Shown here: positions 1 through 5,318 of the stretch, one piece after another | How the letters are laid out: every line of letters starts with the position of its first letter | Position numbering within the stretch: the stretch's first letter is position 1 | Origin: an uncultured Verrucomicrobiota bacterium | Lineage (GTDB): Bacteria > Verrucomicrobiota > Kiritimatiellia > RFP12 > UBA1067 | Length of the DNA stretch: 5,923 nucleotides | Assembly: GCA_947305585.1 (NCBI GenBank) | Contig: CAMZDY010000068.1 | Span: forward strand, 1-5,923 | Direction: 5' to 3' | The notes under the pieces: model-generated | What the model saw: only the letters and a program-made list of their open reading frames with translations | The model's database searches: none | What the model was told of the DNA's origin: nothing | Made by a program: the position numbers and the translations under genes

Positions 1-15
1 AATCGAACAACTTAT

Positions 16-40
16 ATTATATCATATTTGTAATAGACAA
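16..40 (-). promoter_or_regulatory. possible leftward extended -10 promoter
   Basis: Read on the minus strand, positions 24-16 give TGATATAAT, a perfect -10 box with the extended -10 TG one base upstream. The rightward promoter at 621-650 has the same TGATATAAT. A TTGTCT at 40-35 resembles a -35 box, but it lies only 13 bp from the -10, which is too close for a normal pair; an extended -10 can work without a good -35. It would drive a gene lying left of the window, so the start of the window may be a divergent intergenic region. The surrounding sequence is AT-rich, so a chance match is possible. Confidence 0.3.
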
Positions 41-221
41 GACCCCATGGACGAATCATGGGCATTCATGGCCAACTTTTGTCGACGTCCAAGAGTAACC
101 GGTAGTTTACGATTATCGGCAAGCAATGGGCGGAATGAGGGGAAGTTCCGGGGGAGGCGAGTGAAGAGTCCTGCGGGAGATATGGGAGGTGTTTTGCGAG
201 GGATCTTGATGGGCCAAGGCC

Positions 222-287
222 GGGGAGTAAGAATGTCTAGGGCGGGGAGTAAGTGTTTCTAGGCTGGGGAGTGAACTAAAGTACTAG
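222..287 (+). repeat. G-rich tandem units of 22 bp
   Basis: The word GGGGAGT starts at 222, 244 and 266, exactly 22 bp apart. Units 222-243 and 244-265 agree at 17 of 22 positions by eye, both reading GGGGAGTAAG then TCTAGG. The third copy begins GGGGAGTGAACTA and runs straight into the first GTACTAGTAC palindrome, so the G-rich units and the palindrome array share one period and appear to be one composite repeat tract. CTAG recurs through the tract at 237, 259, 284, 306, 328, 350 and 370. Confidence 0.8.
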
Positions 288-368
288 TACTTTAGTGGAA
301 AGGTACTAGTACTTTAGTGGCAAAGTACTAGTACTTTAGTAGGAAAGTACTAGTACCTTTCTTCACTC
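269..368. repeat. array of four GTACTAGTAC palindromes, 22-bp period
   Basis: The 10-bp palindrome GTACTAGTAC occurs at 281-290, 303-312, 325-334 and 347-356, a period of exactly 22 bp. The first copy extends to a perfect 20-bp palindrome (276-295, CTAAAG...CTTTAG); the others keep most of the flanking AAA/TTT. The array is mirror-symmetric: GAGTGAA at 269-275 is the reverse complement of TTCACTC at 362-368, and the array and these outer arms share one centre at 318.5. The result is an imperfect palindrome of about 100 bp. A 22-bp spacing is close to two turns of B-DNA, so the sites would lie on roughly one face of the helix, as in a cooperative operator; alternatively this is a mobile or recombination-derived repeat. 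Function unknown. Confidence 0.9.
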
Positions 369-457
369 GCTAGGACGGGAAGGAATATCCCCGGGCAAGG
401 TTTTTGGTGTTTCGGGCAAATAACGCTTGCTTTTCATCTTTTCCGGCCATAAAATCC

Positions 458-539
458 TCCCTATCCCAATCCGGAAAGGGGAAGGGACTATAGGGATAGG
501 GATTGGAGAATAGAATTTTTTGACGTTATTGGGATAGGG
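458..539. repeat. one C-rich arm with two competing G-rich complements
   Basis: CCCTATCCC at 459-467 is complementary to GGGATAGGG at 493-501 (10 bp pairing using 458-467 with 493-502) and also to GGGATAGGG at 531-539 (12 bp using 459-470 with 528-539). Only one pairing can form at a time. A further inverted repeat, TTTCCGG (440-446) with CCGGAAA (471-477), overlaps the left arm. If transcribed, these could form alternative hairpins; from the promoter at 621 they would lie upstream of the start and act, if at all, as DNA. Confidence 0.65.
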
Positions 540-567
540 TGTGGGGAAGGGAGGGTAGTGATAGGGG
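531..567 (+). other. possible G-quadruplex tract upstream of the promoter
   Basis: Six G runs of three or more occur at 531-533, 537-539, 543-546, 549-551, 553-555 and 564-567. The first five are separated by loops of only 3, 3, 2 and 1 bases, which fits the usual G3 N1-7 quadruplex rule. The tract is on the non-template strand and ends about 53 bp before the -35 box at 621. Its first two G runs are also one arm of the inverted repeat at 458-539, so duplex hairpin and quadruplex forms would exclude each other. Confidence 0.5.
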
Positions 568-620
568 AAGTGAGCGGTAGTGGAGCCGGGGGACGAAAAG
601 AAGATTTTTACTTTTACCTA

Positions 621-650
621 TTGACAAACGGGGGCGAAATGTGATATAAT
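621..650 (+). promoter_or_regulatory. strong sigma-70-type promoter for the secreted-protein operon
   Basis: TTGACA (621-626) and TATAAT (645-650) are both perfect consensus boxes, separated by 18 bp, with an extended -10 TG at 642-643. Transcription should begin near 657, leaving a leader of only about 30 nt before the ATG at 687. An ACTAGG at 651-656, just after the -10 box, contains the same CTAG core as the upstream array. It is the best promoter match in the window. Confidence 0.85.
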
Positions 651-686
651 ACTAGGCGAAAATTTAGGATTATAAGGATTCCTGAA

Positions 687-1409
687 ATGAAGTTCATGAA
701 ACTCTGTGCTTTTTCGGCCATCGCGTTGATGGCCTCCTTCGCGTTTGCCGACGCGAACAACTATGTTATTTGCTTTTCCACTGTGGGCGTAGATCGCTAT
801 GCAGATGGCGAGCCGGTCCGGGATGGAGAGCGCTATGCTTTGGTGTGGACGCCCAATGAAACTTTTGGCGGCTTCAATGCCGACGGCACTGCGGTTTCGC
901 CGGACGATCGGGTGATATGCGTGGCGAAGCTCGCGAAGGACGGACGTTGCGGTGCGACGCTGTTCAACGTGGATAGCGCTCTGGCGGCACAGCTGACGGG
1001 CGGCAAGTACTGCGTTTATATGCTCGACACGCGTGTCTCCAAGACTTCGCTCAGCCCCAAGTTGGAAGTCTCCGGTACGGTGGCGGTTACTGATTACACG
1101 GTCGGTAGCGGTCGGTCGGCATCGGTAGGTGAGTATGACATCAGCTCCACTGCCAATGCAGTGTGCACTTCGTCGTCGGCAGTTGGTGGCGATACTACGG
1201 CCATCAATCCGGTAATCGATGCCGTTGAAGTCGAAGATGCAAATGTGGTGATTCGCGTTTCCAATCTGCGTCCGGGCCTCAGCTACTCGCTCAAGGGCGG
1301 ACTCGACCGCGCGACCGGTATCGATGCCGAGATTGATGCGAGCGAGACTACCGCCACCATCGTCGTGGATAAGGACGCGGCGCAGTTCTTCTCGATCAAG
1401 GCAGAGTAA
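687..1409 (+). CDS. secreted beta-rich protein, unknown function
   Basis: A 240-aa exported protein, first gene of a likely three-gene operon behind the promoter at 621-650. The ATG at 687 is preceded by AAGGA at 674-678 with 8-nt spacing; the in-frame ATG at 696 is too far from it. Residues 1-21 form a signal peptide (MKFMK, a hydrophobic core, then AFA before Asp22), suited to signal peptidase I; there is no lipobox. The mature part is rich in short beta-type segments and holds five cysteines. The last 65 residues (about 176-240) look like a small beta-sandwich: GLSYSLKGG near the middle and a closing QFFSIKAE. That ending resembles the terminal domains ending in FYR- or FFR-type strands common in secreted verrucomicrobial proteins, which is a similarity of style only. 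It ends 17 nt before the next gene. I do not recognise a catalytic motif; it may be a surface or matrix protein. Confidence 0.88.
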   Translation: MKFMKLCAFSAIALMASFAFADANNYVICFSTVGVDRYADGEPVRDGERYALVWTPNETFGGFNADGTAVSPDDRVICVAKLAKDGRCGATLFNVDSALAAQLTGGKYCVYMLDTRVSKTSLSPKLEVSGTVAVTDYTVGSGRSASVGEYDISSTANAVCTSSSAVGGDTTAINPVIDAVEVEDANVVIRVSNLRPGLSYSLKGGLDRATGIDAEIDASETTATIVVDKDAAQFFSIKAE

Positions 1410-1426
1410 ACAAGGAGGGTGAAGAA

Positions 1427-2239
1427 ATGAAGAAATTGATTGCTTCGCTGACAATTTTGACGACCGGGGTTGCGCTGGCAAGTTCGGTCAGCTCGGCTTC
1501 AACTTTCGGGGTGCTCAAGGTGGCCTCCACTGCAGCGGAAACGATCATTTCCGTGCCTTGGGTGGAAGCAGGAAGCTTGGAGAGTGCGACGGAAGCGAAT
1601 GTAGGCATAATGGTTAAGGATTTAGTAAAGACTTCAAATCTTACGGGATCGGATACAGTTGCGAACGCCGATCAGTTGCTCGTTTACGATCCTACCGCCA
1701 ATGGTGGCGCAGGTGCTTATTATGGATGGTATCTGAATAGTTCCAGAGTGTGGAAAGGCTGCAAAGTACCTAAGAATGATGGAACGGAGGATGTATACGC
1801 GCCAGATGAAGATCATGTGCTTAAGCGTGGCGAGTCGCTTGTATTGATTCGTTATGGCACGGAGGAGCAAATTGCAGCGCGCAATGATCCCAATATTTAC
1901 CTTTATGGTCAGTACAAAGATCCTAGCGGTGTAAGTTACACCATTACCCGTGCTGACGGAAGGACTACGCTTTTTGCGCCGGTTAACACTACATCCACCG
2001 GAGTCTCAATCAACTCGCTTACGCTTACTTGGAATAATGCGCAGACGGGCGATACCATTAAACTTCAGGGGGCGATTCCGTTGGTTTTCTCTTATGACGC
2101 TGATAAAACTGCTGGATCCAAGTGGGGAATCCAGTTTGGTGAGGAATGGATTACCGATGGAGCGGTTATTCGCCCGGGTGAAGGCGCGTGGTACACCACT
2201 GTGGCCGGGGACAACGATGTAACGATTTCTGGACTTTAA
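1427..2239 (+). CDS. secreted protein with two similar halves, unknown function
   Basis: A 270-aa exported protein, second in the operon. Its ATG follows a near-perfect Shine-Dalgarno AAGGAGG (1412-1418) with 8-nt spacing, the strongest in the window, which suggests high expression. The N-terminus (MKKLIASLTILTTGVALA) is a signal peptide with possible cleavage after Ala18 or Ala24. The mature protein opens with a STFGVLKV segment and an ISVPWVEAG segment. Two parallel parts can be seen: each has a TG(S)DT stretch, then a hydrophobic run ending in YD, a Tyr/Trp-containing segment, and a turn with RGE or PGEG (KRGESLVLIR at about 133-142 and RPGEGAWY at 249-256). This suggests a duplicated beta-rich domain. 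No cell-wall anchor, transmembrane segment or catalytic signature is visible. I recall similar proteins in Kiritimatiellota genomes but cannot name the family. The coding sequence looks more AT-rich than the genes from 2910 onward. Confidence 0.88.
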   Translation: MKKLIASLTILTTGVALASSVSSASTFGVLKVASTAAETIISVPWVEAGSLESATEANVGIMVKDLVKTSNLTGSDTVANADQLLVYDPTANGGAGAYYGWYLNSSRVWKGCKVPKNDGTEDVYAPDEDHVLKRGESLVLIRYGTEEQIAARNDPNIYLYGQYKDPSGVSYTITRADGRTTLFAPVNTTSTGVSINSLTLTWNNAQTGDTIKLQGAIPLVFSYDADKTAGSKWGIQFGEEWITDGAVIRPGEGAWYTTVAGDNDVTISGL

Positions 2240-2247
2240 TCTCAATT

Positions 2248-2253
2248 GAAGGG
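2248..2253 (+). promoter_or_regulatory. ribosome binding site fixing the start at 2261
   Basis: GAAGGG lies 7 nt before the ATG at 2261. It overlaps the possible TTG start at 2246, so that longer start has no binding site of its own and is unlikely. Starting at 2261 also gives a normal signal peptide (MKKVLFGLAV). Confidence 0.75.
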
Positions 2254-2260
2254 TATAAAA

Positions 2261-2827
2261 ATGAAAAAAGTATTATTTGGCTTAGCGGTCGCGATGGCGG
2301 CTTCGTGCGCGCACGCGTCCTACCTGTTTTGGCAGATTTCGGATTCGACGCTTAAGACCGGCTCGTTTAATGGCAATACGATAACCGGATATCGTGTGGT
2401 AGCATTGGATTCTAATACTCCGTTTAGTTATACACCTGGGGCGGCAGAGGGCTATACCGCGCTTAACACTACCTATGCGACATATTCGGCTCAGGACGGC
2501 TGGGGTTGGAGCGAGGCGGCTACGATTGTCAGCCCGGCTGGTGCTACTGGTAATGCGTACGCAAACTTAAGTGGTTACACAGATAACAATGATACGTCTT
2601 ATACGTATTACATTGAAGTGATGTCTGATAGCACGGTTATTGGGGTTTCGTCCGGATTGAGTTATGCCGATGCCATTTCCCAAGGCAGGCTGGTGAACGA
2701 CTTGTCCTCGATGGCCGCTTCAGTAAAGGCGTGGACCGGCGGGTCGTATGCGGCGCCGGAACCGACGAGCGGGCTGTTGCTGCTGGTGGGCGGTGCGTTG
2801 CTGGCGTTGCGTCGGCGCAGGGCCTAA
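2261..2827 (+). CDS. PEP-CTERM sorting-domain protein
   Basis: A 188-aa exported protein, third in the operon and 21 nt after the previous gene. Residues 1-19 are a signal peptide ending AHA before Ser20. The middle (about 20-160) is rich in Ser, Thr, Tyr, Asn and Gly with few charges, typical for PEP-CTERM substrates. The C-terminus is a textbook PEP-CTERM signal: PEPTSG at 166-171, a hydrophobic helix of about 12 residues (LLLLVGGALLAL), then RRRR and a final Ala. In the known system an exosortase in the inner membrane recognises this tail, cleaves near the PEP motif and passes the protein on to the surface or extracellular matrix; no exosortase is in this window. The first mature residues (SYLFWQISD) are also seen in other short PEP-CTERM proteins of this bacterial group, from memory. 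The cargo has no recognisable enzyme motif, so it is probably structural or matrix-associated. The downstream hairpin at 2857 would end its transcript. Confidence 0.93.
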   Translation: MKKVLFGLAVAMAASCAHASYLFWQISDSTLKTGSFNGNTITGYRVVALDSNTPFSYTPGAAEGYTALNTTYATYSAQDGWGWSEAATIVSPAGATGNAYANLSGYTDNNDTSYTYYIEVMSDSTVIGVSSGLSYADAISQGRLVNDLSSMAASVKAWTGGSYAAPEPTSGLLLLVGGALLALRRRRA

Positions 2828-2856
2828 GCATGGGTAGAGGCTGAAACACGCTATCG

Positions 2857-2887
2857 AAGGGGCGGGCGAGAAAGCGCCTGCCCTTTT
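2857..2887 (+). terminator. terminator-like hairpin after the PEP-CTERM gene
   Basis: A 12-bp stem pairs 2857-2868 with 2875-2886 around a 6-nt AGAAAG loop, with two G-U pairs (2864/2879 and 2859/2884). The core is very GC-rich (GGGCGGGCG with CGCCTGCCC) and the 3' side ends in TTTT (2884-2887). The T run is short and partly inside the stem, so termination may be incomplete. The hairpin ends only 22 nt before the ATG at 2910. Confidence 0.7.
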
Positions 2888-2895
2888 GAGTATAC

Positions 2896-2903
2896 AAAGG
2901 AAG
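2896..2903 (+). promoter_or_regulatory. ribosome binding site fixing the start at 2910
   Basis: AAAGGAAG lies 6 nt before the ATG at 2910. An in-frame TTG at 2886 would add 8 residues, but it falls inside the terminator hairpin and has no binding site, so 2910 is preferred. Confidence 0.8.
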
Positions 2904-2909
2904 ACGAAA

Positions 2910-5318
2910 ATGAAGCAACCGGAAATCAGAAAGAGCGACGACGGATTCGAGTTTACCGAGGAACTCTTGACCGCCATCAAGGGCGAAGGCATCGGGCTTG
3001 TGGATATCGTGATCGCGGGTCTCCTGGGCGCGGCGGTGTGGCTGGTGCTCTCCATCTGGGAGTTCCCGGGGCTCCACCCCGTGGTGTGGCACGATATCGC
3101 CGTAGCCACCGACGTGCGCCCGGCCGATACGCTCATCCCCGGCTTCTATACGCTCATCGCCGACATCTGCTACAGTTTCGGCTTGACGGCCGGCAACTGG
3201 GCGCTCCAGTTCCTGGGCCACTTGAGTTCGGCCTGCATCGCCATCCTCATCTACGCGCTCTTGCGCGAACTTTTGGCGTTCATCATGCGCGCCCGGCCCC
3301 AGCATTCACCCCGGCGCACATTGGTGATGCGCATCGCGGCGGCGCTGGGCGCAGTGTCCTTCGTCTTTTCCGATCCGGTCTGGAGCGCGGGTGAGTGCCT
3401 GAGCGCCACCACGATCCTGATCGGACTTACGCTCCTCGGCATCGAGGCGTTCTTCCTCTTCCTGCGCAAGGGCACGCTCAAGTACGCCTACCTCTGCGCG
3501 CTCGCGATGGGACTTCTGGCGGCCGAAACGCCGCTCGCGTTCGTGCTGGTATTGCTCTTCATCCTCCTCAACGACCTGGTGCTCACCAAGCTCCCGGTGT
3601 TCGAGAGCCCGTTCTTCCGGCCCGAAGTGATCGCGGTGGGTAAGTGGTACATGACGTTCATTTTCGCGTGCGCGTTCGTGTTCGGCGTGATTCTCAACTG
3701 CTACACGTTCATTGCGCATAACGGACTCGAGGCGGCCGGCAAGAGCATCGGCGATCTTCCGCTCGACTACCTCTTGGCCTACTGGGGGCGGATCGCCCAC
3801 GCGGCCGATATCGTGGGGTGGGTGCTCTGGATCGGCGTGGCGCTGGTGCCGTTCGTGGTGGCCACCATCAAGTTCCCGGTGGCGGCGGACGAGGACGAGT
3901 TTCTCCGGTACGGCACGGGCGTGGTGTTCATCTGCTGTTCGCTCGTGGCGTACACGCAGGGGTGCAGTCTCCCGGCGCTCTGGTTCTGGCAGTACGGAAG
4001 CGTGGAGAGCCAGTATCTCCTGTCGATGGGCCTCCTTTTGACGTCGGTCACTTTGACGGGTGGACTTTGCATCATGGGCGTGGATGCGGTCTGCCGCAAC
4101 CACAAGCAGTTGGCGCAGCAGACGTACGGCATGGAGGACCGGGCGGAAATGGATGAACTGACGTTCTCGCGGCTCTTCCGCTACACGATCATGGCGCTCG
4201 CGCCCATCGTGATCCTGGCCGGTATCGTGCCCGGACGCACCAAAACGGCCACGCGCCAGATGCTGGAAGTGATCCGCGACGCCGTGCACGAGACGGTGCG
4301 CGAGTCGGAATTCGTGGACTACCTCTTTACGGACGGACTCATCGACACCGGCTACGAGCTGGAGGCGATGCGTTACGGGAAGCGTCTCTACTGTCTTTCC
4401 CTCATGGCGCTCGACAAGAACGCCGTCTATCTGCGCACGCGCGGAATGGAGACGGCGGAGGACAAGTTCAGTTTCGGGCATGACGCGGGCATGGGCCTCA
4501 GGTCGTGGATCCGCGACCAGCCGGAGAAGCTCAAGAACTGCGGGGCGCAGATGGCGTTCGACCTGTGGAAGCGCGACGGCAAGCCGTTGCCGCCGATGGG
4601 CGGACTCGTGAGCCTCCCGGGCGGCTTCTCAAGCGAGGAAGAGTGGAAGCGCGGCGTGGACGAGGCGCACCGGCTCGTCGAGAAGGTGGAGGCGATCTAC
4701 GCCAAGGGCGGGATCAAGTCGTGCACGGAAAAGCACATCAAGGACGCGTTTCTGGCGGTGCAGTGGCGCTTGGCGCGCATGTGCTTCTACCGGGGCGAGG
4801 TGGCCGATCTGAAGGGCGACGCCGAAACCGCCATCCGGGAAGTGGAGATGTCGAAGCGCCTCAACGACAAGAACGAGACGTACCAGAACCTCGTCAACAG
4901 CATGTCGAAGCGCGACATGCAGATGCAGAGCCGCATCACCACGCGCGAGGGACTGCAACTGGCGCTCGTGCGGGCCGATTTCACGATGGGCAAGATCTAC
5001 GCCGAGACGATCCTCGCGGGCGAGCCGGACAATCCCGACGCCAACTTCGCGATGGGCATGTACTATCTGCAGGAGCGGCAGCTGTCGCGGGCGGAGGAAT
5101 ATCTGAAGCGCTGCCTCCTCCGCAAGCCCAACGAGCCTGCCCTGTACAACAATCTCGCGATGCTCCAGCTGGAGCTCGGCAAGCTCGACGCCGCCAAGCT
5201 CAACGTGGACAAGGCGCTTAAGCTCATTCCGGACGCGGCGGCCATCCAGGATACGAAGAAGGCCGTCTACAAGGCGCTCGAGGAGCGCGCCGCGAAAGAG
5301 TCCGCCCAAGGCAAATGA
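2910..5318 (+). CDS. polytopic membrane protein with C-terminal TPRs, DUF2723/GT-C-like
   Basis: An 802-aa inner-membrane protein. About 28 cytoplasmic-looking residues precede the first membrane helix (about 29-50); roughly 10-12 hydrophobic segments follow up to about residue 443, then a soluble part of about 360 residues. The first loop after helix 1 has WHDIAVATD and then PADTLIPGFYTLIAD, followed by a long helix with GNWALQFLGHLSSA. This order recalls the DUF2723 (PMT-like, GT-C fold) proteins, in which a D/E-bearing first loop and a HPPGYPLY-type stretch precede the second helix. LFTDGLIDTGYELEA at about 472-486 also resembles the post-membrane GDNDT segment of that family. The match is by pattern and remote; the canonical loop motifs are not intact. 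Two clear TPRs occupy 710-743 and 744-777, with a likely third degenerate helix pair after and probable TPR-like helices before. GT-C proteins move sugars from lipid carriers outside the membrane; whether this one does is inference. The stop overlaps the next start by 4 nt (ATGA). The gene is GC-rich, unlike the three genes before it. Confidence 0.85.
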   Translation: MKQPEIRKSDDGFEFTEELLTAIKGEGIGLVDIVIAGLLGAAVWLVLSIWEFPGLHPVVWHDIAVATDVRPADTLIPGFYTLIADICYSFGLTAGNWALQFLGHLSSACIAILIYALLRELLAFIMRARPQHSPRRTLVMRIAAALGAVSFVFSDPVWSAGECLSATTILIGLTLLGIEAFFLFLRKGTLKYAYLCALAMGLLAAETPLAFVLVLLFILLNDLVLTKLPVFESPFFRPEVIAVGKWYMTFIFACAFVFGVILNCYTFIAHNGLEAAGKSIGDLPLDYLLAYWGRIAHAADIVGWVLWIGVALVPFVVATIKFPVAADEDEFLRYGTGVVFICCSLVAYTQGCSLPALWFWQYGSVESQYLLSMGLLLTSVTLTGGLCIMGVDAVCRNHKQLAQQTYGMEDRAEMDELTFSRLFRYTIMALAPIVILAGIVPGRTKTATRQMLEVIRDAVHETVRESEFVDYLFTDGLIDTGYELEAMRYGKRLYCLSLMALDKNAVYLRTRGMETAEDKFSFGHDAGMGLRSWIRDQPEKLKNCGAQMAFDLWKRDGKPLPPMGGLVSLPGGFSSEEEWKRGVDEAHRLVEKVEAIYAKGGIKSCTEKHIKDAFLAVQWRLARMCFYRGEVADLKGDAETAIREVEMSKRLNDKNETYQNLVNSMSKRDMQMQSRITTREGLQLALVRADFTMGKIYAETILAGEPDNPDANFAMGMYYLQERQLSRAEEYLKRCLLRKPNEPALYNNLAMLQLELGKLDAAKLNVDKALKLIPDAAAIQDTKKAVYKALEERAAKESAQGK

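Larger units (their letters stand above)
1..620. other. gene-free, repeat-rich intergenic region
   Basis: I find no convincing gene, tRNA or known structured RNA here. The open frame at 47-262 has no ribosome binding site, unlikely composition (Arg/Gly-rich, no domain) and runs into the repeat units. Contents in order: a possible leftward promoter (16-40); a small hairpin CCCATG/CATGGG at 44-49 and 57-62; purine-rich G-run sequence from about 130 to 275; the 22-bp repeats and palindrome array (222-368); a C-rich/G-rich inverted repeat set (458-539); and a run of G tracts up to about 597. The plus strand is strongly G-rich over much of it. The region ends at the strong promoter at 621. Confidence 0.8.

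Noticed and set aside
47..262. 71-aa open frame on the plus strand
   Set aside because: No ribosome binding site, Arg/Gly-rich with no domain, and its end lies in the 22-bp repeats.
269..368. CRISPR array
   Set aside because: The repeats are only 22 bp apart with no room for unique spacers, and the spacing sequence is itself repeated.
427..455. second promoter (TTGCTT, 17 bp, TAAAAT)
   Set aside because: The -35 matches at only three of six positions, and the start would fall inside the inverted repeat; too weak to list as a feature.
618..1481. 287-aa open frame on the minus strand
   Set aside because: It lies antisense to the first secreted-protein gene, covers the plus-strand promoter, and has no signal or domain; the plus-strand gene has a promoter, binding site and signal peptide.
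2637..3305. 222-aa open frame on the minus strand
   Set aside because: It crosses the end of the PEP-CTERM gene, the terminator and the start of the membrane-protein gene; low-complexity charged composition.
3306..4481. 391-aa open frame on the minus strand
   Set aside because: Very His/Arg/Glu-rich translation typical of the antisense of a GC-rich gene; the plus strand encodes clear membrane helices here.
4505..5221. 238-aa open frame on the plus strand in another frame
   Set aside because: Gly/Arg-rich shadow of the TPR region.
2910..5318. exosortase partner for the PEP-CTERM protein
   Set aside because: Exosortases are smaller, with about eight helices and conserved Cys, Arg and His motifs; none of that pattern is seen here.
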